DNA from: Paenibacillus abyssi
GTDB lineage: Bacteria > Bacillota > Bacilli > Paenibacillales > Paenibacillaceae
Assembly: GCF_014640295.1 (NCBI RefSeq)
Contig: NZ_BMGR01000012.1
Coordinates: 62,001-126,000, forward strand
Length of the DNA stretch: 64,000 nucleotides
Direction of reading: 5' to 3'
Shown here: positions 8,379-17,750 of the stretch, one piece after another
How positions within the stretch are numbered: position 1 is the first letter of the stretch
How the letters are laid out: each line of letters starts with the position of its first letter
Notes under the pieces: generated by a model
What the model saw: only the letters and a program-made list of their open reading frames with translations
Told to the model about the DNA's origin: nothing
Database searches by the model: none
Made by a program: the position numbers and the translations under genes

Positions 8379-8960
8379 TTAATCGGTTTTCTGAATATGA
8401 GCAACCTTTATCTTACTCCATATCCTTTTCCAATTCTTTTTTATAATGCGTTCTTCATAAATGTTTGCCCTTTCTTTCGATTCCTCAAAATACGGAGTTG
8501 GTTTTAACACCAAATTGACTGCATCTTCTATTCCACAGGGGGCTGTTAAGACAACATGATTGTGATCATCTAATGTAAGCCCCAGTGCTGTCGCAGTTTC
8601 TGGAAACTTTGAGATGGCATCTACTGATGAAGAATAAGGCGGTATATTATTTACCACGTGCATTCTTGCTTCATTTTTGACAGACCAAGGTATGTTGGGT
8701 TTAATGCTTCTTAGCTTCTTCTCCAATTTCTTTTCTGTTTTTTCATCAAGATTGCTTTTATCAAAATAGATTACATCTACATCCGGCAATGATGTTCTTT
8801 CAGTAAAGCCGTGTTGCACATCCCAAATTTTAGAGCGCACAAATCCCGCACAGACCCACCAATCAGGTAAATGTAAAGACTTTGCGGTTTCTAATATATC
8901 CATCATCCACGCGTCTTCTTTAACAAGTTGAATAATGTCTTGTTCATTTATTACGTTCAA
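8379..8960 (-). CDS. Nucleotidyltransferase-family protein (NTP_transf_6/COG3575-like)
   Basis: The 193-residue protein has a GFVRSKIWD segment followed by the metal-binding pair LPDVDVIYFD, and a region NEARMHVVN then GIEDAVNLVLKPTPYF, as in the COG3575 nucleotidyltransferase-like family. Its substrate is unknown. Base use is more A+T rich than the flanks, which could mean acquisition. TTG at 8960 is chosen because GGAGGG lies 6 bases upstream; the ATG at 8981 would put the binding site inside the gene. Confidence 0.75.
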   Translation of the reverse strand: MNVINEQDIIQLVKEDAWMMDILETAKSLHLPDWWVCAGFVRSKIWDVQHGFTERTSLPDVDVIYFDKSNLDEKTEKKLEKKLRSIKPNIPWSVKNEARMHVVNNIPPYSSSVDAISKFPETATALGLTLDDHNHVVLTAPCGIEDAVNLVLKPTPYFEESKERANIYEERIIKKNWKRIWSKIKVAHIQKTD

Positions 8961-9079
8961 AGTTATTCCCTCCACGAACATATATTCCTATTATATCTAA
9001 TATCAAAAGGATTGGAAGAAATTTCTTAGATAAAATAGATCATATCATTGTTGATATCTTTTCGTGCTCGACAAGAACT

Positions 9080-9112
9080 AAAAAGCCTCTTGAGGATTTC
9101 TCAAAAGGCTCA
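9080..9112 (-). terminator. Intrinsic terminator of the LysR gene
   Basis: On the minus strand GAGCCTTTTGAG and CTCAAGAGGCT pair around AAATC and are followed by TTTTTAG. Confidence 0.8.
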
Positions 9113-9157
9113 ATGTCAATATTTATGACGGTCAGAACTTAGTAATAAAATGAGAGC

Positions 9158-10054
9158 TTAATTCTGGCGTTCTGCAAAATAATCAATCAGGAATTTATGA
9201 AACACCTTCGCCACTGACGGCAGCTTCTGTGTATTTCGTCTGATCAGTCCGATCGTTCTTGTCACCTGCGGGGAATGTACACGCACCTTAGCCGGCTGTA
9301 ATGGCCCAGTCTGATATAATGCCATCTCCGGCAGCAGACTGACTCCCATGCCAGCTGCAACCAATCCCCTGATCGTCTCCGTCTCTTCCCCTTCAAAACC
9401 AATTCGAGGCGTAAATCCAGCCTCTAAACAAGCCTTCCACACGAGAGGACGCAAGGAGTAACCATCGCTAAACAGAACAAACTCTTCATCCTTCAGTTTC
9501 TGCAGTTCAATTGCATGTTCTCCGGCTAATGGATGGTTCGGCGGGAGAACGGCAAAAAGCTCCTCTGTCAGCAGGATTTCTCCCGAGACATGCTCATGGC
9601 CCTCTGGACATGGAGAGATAAAGGCCAGATCGATTTCACCTTTAACGATATCGCGGATCAGCGAGGGATACATGCCCTGCTTAAACTTAAACCGTACATT
9701 GGGATGCAGCTTCCGAAACTCCGACACAACCTGAGGGATGAGTTGAATGCCCAAGCTGTGGGGAAACCCGAGGCGAATCTCTCCCATCTCCGGATCCATG
9801 AACTCATGAATCTCCACAACTGCGCGCTCCAGATCAGTTAGAACGACCTCCGCCCGCTTCAGAAACAATTGGCCGACCGGCGTGAGCTGCAGATTCCGTC
9901 CTTTCTGGATGAACAGTTGTACACCTAACTCCTCTTCAAGCTGATGAATCTGCCGGCTGACCGCCGACTGCGCCACATGCAGCTCTTCCGCCGCTTGGGT
10001 GACATGTTCTTTTTTAGCTACCTTGACAAAATAATAAAGCTGACGCAGTTCCAT
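9158..10054 (-). CDS. LysR-family regulator, GltC-like
   Basis: The 298-residue protein opens with MELRQLYYFVKVAKKEHVTQ, the winged helix typical of LysR regulators, and continues with a periplasmic-binding-like effector domain. The N-terminus and the GEDxxxIxGLVxAGMGVxLLPE-like stretch resemble GltC, the glutamate synthase activator of Bacillus. No glutamate synthase gene is in the window, so the target is unknown. It lies just downstream of the rhomboid gene (start of regulator 27 bases from the rhomboid stop), suggesting readthrough or an operon. Confidence 0.85.
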   Translation of the reverse strand: MELRQLYYFVKVAKKEHVTQAAEELHVAQSAVSRQIHQLEEELGVQLFIQKGRNLQLTPVGQLFLKRAEVVLTDLERAVVEIHEFMDPEMGEIRLGFPHSLGIQLIPQVVSEFRKLHPNVRFKFKQGMYPSLIRDIVKGEIDLAFISPCPEGHEHVSGEILLTEELFAVLPPNHPLAGEHAIELQKLKDEEFVLFSDGYSLRPLVWKACLEAGFTPRIGFEGEETETIRGLVAAGMGVSLLPEMALYQTGPLQPAKVRVHSPQVTRTIGLIRRNTQKLPSVAKVFHKFLIDYFAERQN

Positions 10055-10080
10055 GACGTAGGATTACGCTCCCCTTCTCT

Positions 10081-10698
10081 TTAGTAACGCCTTTTATCTT
10101 TTCTTGCAAACAACCCGAATAATGCAAATCCGCCGACAGCCCCTCCGATATGGGCCCATATGTTAATGCCAGGTACAATGATGGAGTATATCACACCGAA
10201 TATCAAAATGGTGTACACCGTTTTTCGCGATGCTTCATCCAGACTGTATTTACGGAGCACCGCCAGGTGCAGATAAGCGCCAAACACACCGTAGATCGCA
10301 CCAGATGCACCGGCAGATAAACCAGGCCCTGTATTCAAAAATGCGCTGAACACATTGCCGCTTATGCCGCACAGCAAGTAAAAGACAGCATATTTAGCGG
10401 AGCCCAGCAGCTTTTCGAGCGGTGGCGCGAATACAAGTATTGAAAAGCAATTGAATAATAGATGCTCCCAGCCGATATGCAGGAATTGAGAGGATACATA
10501 CCGCCAAGGCTCCTCCAACCCCCATGGATTGCCGGGAAACTGGATAAAAGCTCCGAAGCGGATTAAATTTAAAGTATTTGTAGAGCCGCCCATTAATTCC
10601 AGCAATGCGAACAGAACGAGATTGACCGCAAGGATCGCCGATGTCACCGGGTATAATCTCAAATAGGAACGGAAGCTTTCGTAACGCAGAAAAATCAT
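10081..10698 (-). CDS. Rhomboid-family intramembrane serine protease
   Basis: The 205-residue protein has six or more membrane segments. The catalytic dyad is visible as S132 in GASGAIYG and H183 in [10 protein letters not shown], and the oxyanion-hole HxxxN is H79-N83 in GWEHLLFN. Rhomboids cleave membrane proteins within the lipid phase; the substrate is unknown. The ATG at 10698 follows GGAAAGGGGAACGAGGG with good spacing, while the longer frame start at 10740 lacks a binding site and would overlap the divergent tpx promoter. Confidence 0.9.
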   Translation of the reverse strand: MIFLRYESFRSYLRLYPVTSAILAVNLVLFALLELMGGSTNTLNLIRFGAFIQFPGNPWGLEEPWRYVSSQFLHIGWEHLLFNCFSILVFAPPLEKLLGSAKYAVFYLLCGISGNVFSAFLNTGPGLSAGASGAIYGVFGAYLHLAVLRKYSLDEASRKTVYTILIFGVIYSIIVPGINIWAHIGGAVGGFALFGLFARKDKRRY

Positions 10699-10733
10699 CC
10701 CTCGTTCCCCTTTCCAAAGATTGATTCTAAAAT

Positions 10734-10763
10734 TGGACAACCATCTTTCATTATGATTATAAT
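10734..10763 (+). promoter_or_regulatory. Sigma-A promoter of tpx
   Basis: TGGACA and TATAAT are separated by 18 bases, about 45 bases before the tpx start. Confidence 0.6.
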
Positions 10764-10806
10764 AAACCTGTTAAAGATCTTACAAATAGAGGAGGATTCA
10801 TTTATT

Positions 10807-11325
10807 ATGACGCAAGAACGTACAGGTGTTGCAACTTTGAAGGGTAACCCAATTACGCTGATTGGCCCCGAACTCAAAAAAGGTGACAAAGCTCCAGACT
10901 TCCAATTGAACAAATCTTTGGTTGATGTTGTATCTCTCAACGATTACGCTGGTAAAGTTAAGCTTATTAGCGTCGTACCTTCCATTGATACTGGCGTGTG
11001 CGATGCACAAACCCGCCGTTTCAACGAAGAAGCCGGCAAACTCGGCGAGAACGTGATTATCCTCACCGTCAGTGTTGATCTTCCGTTCGCACAATCCCGC
11101 TGGTGCGGTGCTGCAGGCGTTGACAAAGTAGTTCTGCTCTCAGACTACAAAGACAACAACTTCGGCAAAGCGTACGGCGTACTCATCAACGAATTGAAGC
11201 TGGATATGCGCGCGATCTTCGTTCTTGATGCCGACGATACCATTCAATACGTAGAAGTGCTTAAAGAAATGACTGAGCACCCTGATTATGACCAAGCACT
11301 GAACGCAGTAAAAGCATTAATCTAA
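10807..11325 (+). CDS. tpx: Thiol peroxidase (atypical 2-Cys peroxiredoxin)
   Basis: The 172-residue protein matches Tpx in length and layout: peroxidatic C65 in [15 protein letters not shown], resolving C100 in SRWCGAAG, and the DxxxxxYGV region. Tpx reduces hydrogen peroxide and lipid hydroperoxides using thioredoxin. AGAGGAGGA lies upstream of the ATG at 10807. It is divergent from the rhomboid gene and is transcribed alone, ending at a strong terminator. Confidence 0.93.
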   Translation: MTQERTGVATLKGNPITLIGPELKKGDKAPDFQLNKSLVDVVSLNDYAGKVKLISVVPSIDTGVCDAQTRRFNEEAGKLGENVIILTVSVDLPFAQSRWCGAAGVDKVVLLSDYKDNNFGKAYGVLINELKLDMRAIFVLDADDTIQYVEVLKEMTEHPDYDQALNAVKALI

Positions 11326-11389
11326 TTGTATACCAAGCAGGAGTTGCTGTCACCTAAATGGTCGGCTTCACTGCATGGCCCTCCAAAAA

Positions 11390-11426
11390 ATAAAGCGAGT
11401 GAAGGGAAATCCTTCCTCGCTTTTAT
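11390..11426. terminator. Bidirectional terminator between tpx and the convergent hypothetical gene
   Basis: AAAGCGAG/CTCGCTTT and an inner GAAGG/CCTTC stem form a hairpin with A-rich and T-rich flanks. Confidence 0.75.
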
Positions 11427-11430
11427 TAAT

Positions 11431-11823
11431 TTATGGATTTGTAACTTTATAAACGGCTAATTTTTTATCAAGAGTCCGATAAATATCAAGGATTACACGA
11501 TAATTGGAGCCCAAATCACCAAATGAACCACGGGAGGCCGAATAAATATCAACTGCTGTCGTCAATGGATTCGTACCGATAATAGAAACCGTAATATCCA
11601 TCGTCCTTCCGGTGACCGTTCTTTTCTCCAGAACGATCTCACCGACCGACTGCACTTCATGAAGCACCTTATAACCCTGCATCTTCTTCAACGTAGATAC
11701 GACTTCATCCCATGCCTTGTCTTTAGAAAGCTTGTAATAATGGGATTTCAGTTCCGGATCCTTCGCTTTGTCCCCTGTCTGTTCGAAACTGCGCAGCAGC
11801 CCGATCAGCGTTCGCTTAAGCAA
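11431..11823 (-). CDS. Conserved hypothetical protein
   Basis: About 130 residues with no signal peptide or membrane segment. The mix of alternating hydrophobic strands (EIVLEKRTVTGRTMDITVSIIG) and the tail NYRVILDIYRTLDKKLAVYKV suggests an alpha/beta cytosolic fold; I do not recognise a family. TTG at 11823 is chosen because GGAGGGGGAG lies 7 bases before it; the longer frame to 11925 runs through a region with several stops in the other frames and has no binding site. It lies about 155 bases downstream of the probable 6S RNA on the same strand. Confidence 0.65.
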   Translation of the reverse strand: MLKRTLIGLLRSFEQTGDKAKDPELKSHYYKLSKDKAWDEVVSTLKKMQGYKVLHEVQSVGEIVLEKRTVTGRTMDITVSIIGTNPLTTAVDIYSASRGSFGDLGSNYRVILDIYRTLDKKLAVYKVTNP

Positions 11824-11977
11824 CGACCATCTCCCCCTCCAACATCTATGTATCAGAATGGATACCGGTAAATACGTATCCATGAATGAAAGCAGTAACC
11901 CATTATTTTCACACTCTGACAGCATACGAGAACGGCTCCTTCTCGACGATGGAGAGTAACCGTTTTCTTTGCAGAAA

Positions 11978-12162
11978 TTATAAAACCCGCTGATGCCGTC
12001 CGACTTGCTTGTTTCTGAACCCGCTCTCGCAGGTGGGTGTCCGCAGAAACGGTTTTGAGATCCCTTTTCGAGGGCATGTCAGCCGCGTTCCAATCTAGGT
12101 CTCCCGTGAAACAGCCATTGGTTCAAAACAACGTTAAGCCGTAACGAGCATCGCAGGATGTA
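11978..12162 (-). ncRNA. ssrS: Probable 6S RNA
   Basis: A promoter points into a non-coding stretch of about 185 bases on the minus strand. The ends pair (CCTGC-GATGC with GCATCAGCGGG), a second stem pairs GTTTTGAACC with GGTTCAGAAAC, and a large open region lies between them, as in 6S RNA, which mimics an open promoter and binds sigma-A RNA polymerase. The sequence ACCCACCTGC...GCGGGTTCA recalls Firmicutes 6S RNAs from memory. The 3' stem is followed by TTTTATAATTT. Ends are estimates. The family assignment was not tested with a covariance model. Confidence 0.65.
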
Positions 12163-12168
12163 CTGAAT

Positions 12169-12197
12169 ATTATAGACGCTTTAAGAATAAAAGTAAA
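12169..12197 (-). promoter_or_regulatory. Sigma-A promoter of the probable 6S RNA
   Basis: TTTACT and TATAAT are separated by 17 bases; the predicted start falls 6-8 bases before the closing stem of the RNA. Confidence 0.7.
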
Positions 12198-12214
12198 CCG
12201 CAAGCAGCCCTCTG

Positions 12215-13012
12215 TTATTTTTTAACGTTTTCCTCTTCTTTATAATCCTGTCTTTCTTCGGCTGATCTCAATGCCTCATCATCCGCCTGCGCTTCCTCCT
12301 GTGCCTGCTCCGCCGCTTTCTCCTGCTGCTCCTTGAGCTTTAAGAAAATCAAGTGGAAGTTGTAGAAGGAGACGAGCGCAATCATGCTCCCCATGAAGAA
12401 AGGAATGAGGAACGTGAACTGCATGCTGAAGAAAACGATCGCACCACTGATGATAACCGTCGACAAGGAACGAAACGGCTTGCCGATTGTAATCAGAATG
12501 GCGTTCTTAAGCAGTTGAAAGGTCTTCATGTGGTAATGAACCATCATTGAGAAATAGTTAAACATGGAGACGAACAGCAAGAATATTAATCCGATAAAGA
12601 TAAATGAAAGGATCTGCAGGGAGTTTAACTCATTCAGATAAACCCGGTAATCCACGAACATAATCGTATAAAGCAGCGTATACAAAATTCCGCCGAACAT
12701 GCTTTGCACATAGTTCTCTTTATATCCTTTGAAATAGGTTTTGAATAACGGGACATCCGTGTCCCCCATCACCCATTTGCGCACGACTGCGTATAATGCT
12801 GCAGTCGCCGGAAAGAACGTAAAAGGCGCCACTACGGCCGCTACGATTAATCCGCTGAACAACTGGCTCTCATTCTCTGAAAACAACAATGCTGTTGCAA
12901 GAAAGAACACAAACGGCAATGAACAGATGATCCAAAGAACATTCGTGACGGATAAACGCATTATCCATTCGGATATTTTGTAAAAGCCCCCCATGAGGCC
13001 TCTCATTTCCAT
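12215..13012 (-). CDS. DUF624 (YesL-like) membrane protein
   Basis: The 265-residue protein has five to six membrane segments between residues 15 and 220 and a charged C-terminal tail very rich in Glu, Ala and Lys. The N-terminal part (RLSVTNVLWIICSLP) is the typical DUF624/YesL signature. Members are often found near carbohydrate uptake genes, but the role is unknown, and here no such gene is adjacent. GGGAGGAAACTTGC precedes the ATG. Confidence 0.85.
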   Translation of the reverse strand: MEMRGLMGGFYKISEWIMRLSVTNVLWIICSLPFVFFLATALLFSENESQLFSGLIVAAVVAPFTFFPATAALYAVVRKWVMGDTDVPLFKTYFKGYKENYVQSMFGGILYTLLYTIMFVDYRVYLNELNSLQILSFIFIGLIFLLFVSMFNYFSMMVHYHMKTFQLLKNAILITIGKPFRSLSTVIISGAIVFFSMQFTFLIPFFMGSMIALVSFYNFHLIFLKLKEQQEKAAEQAQEEAQADDEALRSAEERQDYKEEENVKK

Positions 13013-13104
13013 GCAAGTTTCCTCCCGACGAAAACGGTATCATTACCAAATAAAGTTATAAATAGCAGCTTCCGGTATCCGCCAGCTTCGCCAGACATGA
13101 CGAA

Positions 13105-13166
13105 ACCGGGGTTCCGTAAAGCCGCGGCACCTATCCGCGCCGCGGCTTTACGGATTATCCCGGTTC
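13105..13166 (-). terminator. Long hairpin downstream of the cshA-like gene
   Basis: CCGTAAAGCCGCGGC pairs perfectly with its complement at 13139-13153 and an outer ACCGGG/CCCGGT pair extends the stem. There is no T tract, so intrinsic termination is doubtful; it could instead protect the mRNA 3' end. Confidence 0.5.
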
Positions 13167-13172
13167 ATCAAA

Positions 13173-14756
13173 TCATTTATTTACAAAATCATCAGATGAG
13201 CTGCGCGGACGGCGCGACTCTCCGCGGTTGTCATAACGGCTGTCACTGCGGCCTTCAGATCTGCCGCGGCCCCCGTCACGGCTTCCGCTTTTGCCATAAC
13301 CGCCACGGTTGGAGTCTCCACCACCACGGTTATCACGCCCGCGAGGCGTACCGCTTCCACTCCGGTTGCCGCTGCCGAATGGACCGCCGGAGAAACGGCG
13401 GCCGCTCGAACGGACATCCGGTCTGCGTTTCTTCGCACGGATCGGATCTTCCGGCGTCAGCTCGACGTTGACATCCTTCTTCTCACCGGTAAGCAGCTTC
13501 ATAGCCGCAGCCAGCAGGTGAACCGAATCGTAACGCTCCAAGAGCTGGATGGCACTAGCCTTGAACTCGCTGAATTCTTCATTTTGAACAATCTCAAGGA
13601 GACGTTCAGCCGTTACGCGCTGTTTGCCCTCAATCGCCTCTGCCATGCTAGGCAGCGGTTTTCTGGCGATGCGCTGACGGGTAACCTTCTCAATGAAGTG
13701 AAGATGGTCGATCTCGCGCGGTGTCACGAACGAATAAGCAATGCCCTCTTTGCCAGCTCGTCCAGTACGGCCAATGCGGTGCACATAGCTCTCTGGATCC
13801 TGCGGGAGGTCAAAGTTAATAACATGCGTCACGCCGGAAACGTCCAAGCCTCGAGCTGCAACGTCCGTCGCAACCAGCACGTCAATACTGCCGTCGCGGA
13901 ATTTGCGCATGACGTTGTCACGTTGGTTCTGCGACAGGTCACCGTGCAATCCGTCAGCGGAGTATCCGCGTTTTTGGAGCGCTTCGCTAAGCTCGTCTAC
14001 ACGACGCTTCGTACGTCCGAACACAATAGCAAGCTCCGGTGATTCCATATCAAGCAAACGGCTAAGCGCTTCGAACTTCTGGCGTTCATGCACTTCAATG
14101 TAAGCTTGCTCGATTAGCGGTGCAGTGATGTTCTTCGGAATAACCGATACATGCTCTGGATTTTTCAGGAAGCGCTGCGCCAGCTTCTGGATGTTAGGCG
14201 GCATTGTTGCCGAGAACAGCATCGTTTGACGCTCTTCCGGAACGAGGCTAAGAATGGAAGTGATATCTTCCATGAAGCCCATGTCCAGCATTTCATCCGC
14301 TTCGTCCAATACGACGGTTTGTACATCGTCAAGACGAATGGTCTTACGGTTAATGTGATCGAGCAAACGGCCTGGTGTGCCGATAATAATCTGCGGTTTC
14401 TTTTTGAGTGCGCGGATCTGACGCCCGATATCTTGTCCCCCATAAATCGGCAGCGAACGTGTGCCTTTATAACGAGACAATTTTCCAATTTCCTCAGCCA
14501 CTTGAATGGCCAATTCCCGGGTCGGGGTCATAATAAGCGCAACGATACGGTCTTCGCTGACAGGAATTTTGGAAATGAGCGGAATACCAAATGCAGCCGT
14601 CTTTCCTGTACCTGTCTGTGCTTGACCGATCAAATCGCTGCCACCCAGCGCGATCGGGATTGATTTGTCTTGAATCGGGGTTGATTCCTCAAAGCCCAAT
14701 TCAGTGATAGCTTGCAACACCTTTGGTTCCAAGCCAAATTCAGTAAATGTTTTCAA
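13173..14756 (-). CDS. cshA: DEAD-box ATP-dependent RNA helicase (CshA-like)
   Basis: The 527-residue protein has all the DEAD-box motifs: the Q motif near residues 4-29, AQTGTGKT at 46-53, PTRELA at 78-83, DEAD at 151-154, SAT, ARGLDV and HRIGRTGR. The last 90 residues are a Gly/Arg/Ser-rich tail (many RGG and RGR), typical of RNA-binding extensions of CshA-type enzymes of the RNA degradosome and ribosome assembly. The domain order and length fit CshA. AAAGGAGTTTGAATAAG lies before the ATG. Confidence 0.92.
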   Translation of the reverse strand: MKTFTEFGLEPKVLQAITELGFEESTPIQDKSIPIALGGSDLIGQAQTGTGKTAAFGIPLISKIPVSEDRIVALIMTPTRELAIQVAEEIGKLSRYKGTRSLPIYGGQDIGRQIRALKKKPQIIIGTPGRLLDHINRKTIRLDDVQTVVLDEADEMLDMGFMEDITSILSLVPEERQTMLFSATMPPNIQKLAQRFLKNPEHVSVIPKNITAPLIEQAYIEVHERQKFEALSRLLDMESPELAIVFGRTKRRVDELSEALQKRGYSADGLHGDLSQNQRDNVMRKFRDGSIDVLVATDVAARGLDVSGVTHVINFDLPQDPESYVHRIGRTGRAGKEGIAYSFVTPREIDHLHFIEKVTRQRIARKPLPSMAEAIEGKQRVTAERLLEIVQNEEFSEFKASAIQLLERYDSVHLLAAAMKLLTGEKKDVNVELTPEDPIRAKKRRPDVRSSGRRFSGGPFGSGNRSGSGTPRGRDNRGGGDSNRGGYGKSGSRDGGRGRSEGRSDSRYDNRGESRRPRSSSDDFVNK

Positions 14757-14914
14757 ACTTATTCAAACTCCTTTTTTTGTAAAGCCTACTTAAAAAATAT
14801 CCCTTTTATTATAACACAACTTTGTTTATGAATACCAGCAAAGCTATTTTACTAATACTAAATTGTAAAATCGGCTTCAGGAATCCCCTGTTTGATTCGA
14901 AAGGAGCGAATCCT

Positions 14915-15745
14915 TTGCTCTATTTGCGTATATCAGGTACCGTTCTCGTCATGCTGTCAGGCGCTTTGTTCGTTGCCTTCGGCTTCAACATGCTGCTTAT
15001 CCCGCACGGATTGCTGAGCGGTGGTGTTTCCGGCATTTCAATGATGATCGGTTATCTGACTGGCGGCAATATCGGTTGGTTGTACTTTGCGGTCAATCTT
15101 CCGATCCTCATATGGGGATTATTTTCGCTTGGTCGAAGATTTGTAATCTGGAGCATCGTCTCTGTCGTTGCCGCTACGTTCTGGATGCAGGTCATCCCTG
15201 TTAAGCCCATCGTAGACGACCCGCTCCTAGGGGCGGTTTTTGGAGGGGTTATTGTCGGGTTTGGAAGCGGAATTGCTCTTCGGCAAGGCGGTTCATCGGG
15301 CGGCTTTGATATCATCGCATCAATTGTAACACGCAAGCGTGATATTCCTGTCGGTATCGTCATCTTCATTTTGAATGCTGTGGTTATTTTCGTATTAGGC
15401 TTGCTTATCCAGGATTGGGACGCGGCATTGTACTCCATGCTTTCGATCTTCGCTGCAGGCAAGGTAGTGGATATTATTCATATCCGGCATGTGAAGGTGA
15501 CTGCGTTCATCATCACGGGCGAAACCGACCGCATGATCAAAAAGCTGCTGGAGCGCCCGCGAGGCGTCACGATTATTCGAACAAGAGGCGCATTCTCAGC
15601 CGCGGAAAAAGACATGCTGATGACGGTCACAACACGTTATGAGCTCGCTGAATTGCGCAAAACAATCAAGCGGCTCGATCCAGGCGCATTCGTTAACATT
15701 GTGGAAACGGTAGGTGTTATAGGCGATTTTCGCCACCCTGGGTGA
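14915..15745 (+). CDS. YitT-family membrane protein (DUF2179 C-terminus)
   Basis: The 276-residue protein has five to six membrane helices with the SGGVSGISMMIG and RQGGSSGGFDIIAS signatures of the YitT family, and a C-terminal soluble DUF2179 domain (about residues 195-275). The role is unknown; such proteins are common and multi-copy in Bacilli. TTG at 14915 is chosen because AAAGGAG is 7 bases upstream; the longer open frame from 14822 would add a segment without a binding site. Confidence 0.88.
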   Translation: MLYLRISGTVLVMLSGALFVAFGFNMLLIPHGLLSGGVSGISMMIGYLTGGNIGWLYFAVNLPILIWGLFSLGRRFVIWSIVSVVAATFWMQVIPVKPIVDDPLLGAVFGGVIVGFGSGIALRQGGSSGGFDIIASIVTRKRDIPVGIVIFILNAVVIFVLGLLIQDWDAALYSMLSIFAAGKVVDIIHIRHVKVTAFIITGETDRMIKKLLERPRGVTIIRTRGAFSAAEKDMLMTVTTRYELAELRKTIKRLDPGAFVNIVETVGVIGDFRHPG

Positions 15746-15903
15746 TGAGCCCGAGCATGGTATGGACTCGTATGGATTTTGCTGCCACAGGCTAGGTTTT
15801 TTCAGAAGCTCCTGTTATAATAAGGGTATCCCCGATATTTAGGTTTCATGCCATACGTTTTACCCTGCTTTCTTTGACAAACTCGAGGAAAGGGTGATGC
15901 AAG

Positions 15904-16098
15904 ATGGATATGCAAACTGTAACACTATCGCGGATTGTGGAAAAGCTGGTGCCCGAATTGGTGCCTTTCCTCACGGAGCGGGAGCTGCAATTAAGCATCG
16001 TCCTTCGCGATGGATTGGCGGTACTGGAGCCAGAGGACGCGATTGAGATCGTGCACCACAGTATTTGTGAGGTTCAAAAGCAAGTTTTGCTGCAATAA
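15904..16098 (+). CDS. Small hypothetical protein, 64 aa
   Basis: A short acidic and helical protein (VEKLVPELVPFLTERELQLSI) with no recognised family. It is supported by GAGGAAAGGGTGATG upstream of the ATG, coding-like composition, and its own strong terminator. It is transcribed alone. Confidence 0.65.
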   Translation: MDMQTVTLSRIVEKLVPELVPFLTERELQLSIVLRDGLAVLEPEDAIEIVHHSICEVQKQVLLQ

Positions 16099-16104
16099 GC
16101 TTTA

Positions 16105-16137
16105 CACGGGAGCGCGCATGCGTTCCCGCTTTTTTTT
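16105..16137 (+). terminator. Intrinsic terminator
   Basis: CGGGAGCGC and GCGTTCCCG pair around CAT and are followed by eight T residues. Confidence 0.88.
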
Positions 16138-16288
16138 GCCTAGGAGCTGTTGGAACTGCATATACTTACAATGTAAATAGTTCGAACGGCAAATCTTCAT
16201 TTTTCTCCAAAATCCTACAAAATACCTCTTTTTATAAATGGTTAAACTAGCTATAATCAATTCATATTCTAGCAGGGAGAGGACACCA

Positions 16289-17470
16289 ATGGAGATTATT
16301 CTATCGATTCTTATGATGCTGTACGGTTTGATGACAGGAGGCGGCGGAGAACCAAACCTATCTCTCGATCATATTTTAACCACCACTACAGCAGCCGGAC
16401 AACACATGATACAATCAGACAACCCTGGAGAGGCAACTGAAGAGAAGAGCAATCTTTTCGTCAAAAAGGATCCTCTGCCCGATGCACCCCCTATCAAAGG
16501 AATCTATGTCACCTCCCACACCACCGGCGTCTCCCGTATGGACACACTGCTGAAGCTGCTTGATGAGACCGAATTAAACAGCATGGTAATTGATATCAAA
16601 GATGATTACGGTTACATTACATACCCTACCGACAATCAACAATTGCTGGAGTACGGTACGACGCAGAAAAATATACGCGACATCAAAGCGTTAATGGCCC
16701 GACTGGAAAAACACAAGGTGTTTCCAATTGCCCGAATCGTCGTTTTTAAAGACAGTGTGCTGGCCGAAAAGCACCCCGAATTATCATTCATCAATAAGGA
16801 CGGAACGATATGGCAGAATGGCCGGAAGGAGAGCTTTGTCAATCCATACCGGAAGGAAGTCTGGGATTATAATATTGCAGTTGCCAAAGAAGCCGCTAAG
16901 CTTGGTTTTAAAGAAATTCAATTCGATTATGTCCGTTTCCCTGAAGGTTTTGAGCATAAAGCCGACAACCTGAAATTTCATTCCATAGAAGAGAGCCGCG
17001 TTGATGTGATCGCGGGCTTCGTCAAGTATGCAAGAGAGCAATTGGAGCCGCTTGGCGTTCGGGTTTCCGTCGATATTTTCGGTTATGCCGCCTCAGTTCC
17101 TGCTGCCGAAGGAATCGGGCAGGATTTCGTCAAAATTTCCAAGCATGTCGACGTGATCAGTCCAATGGTGTATCCGAGCCATTACAGCACCGGCTGGTTT
17201 GACCAGAAGGATCCAGATAAAGCGCCATATGCAACGATTAAAGGCTCTATGGTGGACACGCACAAGAAGCTGGATCCGCTCGGGTCGCACAAACCGATTA
17301 TCCGGCCGTGGATACAGGATTTCACCGCCAGTTGGCTCGGCAAAGGGCGTTATATTAAATACGGCAAAGCTGAGGTGCAGGCGCAGATCGATGCGCTCAG
17401 GGATACCGGCATCGAGGAATACCTGCTCTGGAACGCCGGCAACAAGTATACCGAGGGAGTCGATTATTGA
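16289..17470 (+). CDS. Putative glycoside hydrolase-like protein (DUF4015/GHL13)
   Basis: The 393-residue protein has a short hydrophobic N-terminus (signal or anchor, residues 1-15), a linker to about residue 65 and a TIM-barrel-like domain beginning PPIKGIYVTSHTTG. Conserved acidic stretches VIDIKDDYG, FKEIQFDYVRFPEG and the end EEYLLWNAGNKYTEG are those of the DUF4015 family of putative glycoside hydrolases. The substrate is unknown. GGGAGAGGACACCA precedes the ATG at 16289. The relic insertion-sequence end begins about 10 bases after the stop codon. Confidence 0.82.
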   Translation: MEIILSILMMLYGLMTGGGGEPNLSLDHILTTTTAAGQHMIQSDNPGEATEEKSNLFVKKDPLPDAPPIKGIYVTSHTTGVSRMDTLLKLLDETELNSMVIDIKDDYGYITYPTDNQQLLEYGTTQKNIRDIKALMARLEKHKVFPIARIVVFKDSVLAEKHPELSFINKDGTIWQNGRKESFVNPYRKEVWDYNIAVAKEAAKLGFKEIQFDYVRFPEGFEHKADNLKFHSIEESRVDVIAGFVKYAREQLEPLGVRVSVDIFGYAASVPAAEGIGQDFVKISKHVDVISPMVYPSHYSTGWFDQKDPDKAPYATIKGSMVDTHKKLDPLGSHKPIIRPWIQDFTASWLGKGRYIKYGKAEVQAQIDALRDTGIEEYLLWNAGNKYTEGVDY

Positions 17471-17480
17471 ATTAGGCATA

Positions 17481-17661
17481 CCCGCCGTGAACGACGGGGC
17501 TTAAAAGCTTTGGTTTTACCGCATTCACTGCGCAGTCGAATGTTCTTCCGATCGCTGTTGTTCCCGGATTCCCTTGAATGAATAGGCCGAGGCGGGAATC
17601 CGGGAACAAAGGCGACCGCTGACGCTTCTCCAGAATCATTCGATCTGCTTCGTTTAGGCAT
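17481..17661 (-). mobile_element. Relic IS200/IS605-type right end with possible TnpB tail
   Basis: The 17481-17498 segment forms a hairpin (CCCGCCGT-GA-ACGACGGG) of the type found at the ends of IS200/IS605/IS1341 elements, where it also closes the omega RNA. On the minus strand a 65-codon frame from 17661 (MPKRSRSNDSGEASAV...) runs into this hairpin and may be the decayed tail of a TnpB gene. A perfect 14-base inverted repeat lies at 17560-17573 and 17594-17607. There is no intact transposase. The assignment rests on recalled end sequences. Confidence 0.5.
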
Positions 17662-17691
17662 AACCGTTTCTTTCCTAAAAACAAACAAAAG

Positions 17692-17750
17692 AAGCCTTTC
17701 CTTGTTAACATGTAAGTACGACCAAACATGAACAAAGGAGAGGCTTCTTA
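17692..17750 (+). repeat. Imperfect inverted repeat in front of the transposase remnant
   Basis: AAGAAGCCTTTCCTTGTT pairs with AACAAAGGAGAGGCTTCTT (one mismatch, one bulge). It includes the ribosome binding site of the transposase remnant, as in insertion sequences that hide translation from read-through transcripts. Confidence 0.6.

Noticed and set aside
13105-13166. Long GC-rich hairpin after cshA as a mobile-element end
   Set aside because: It is a single copy in the window, flanked by ordinary genes, without target duplication or transposase; an mRNA 3' structure is simpler.
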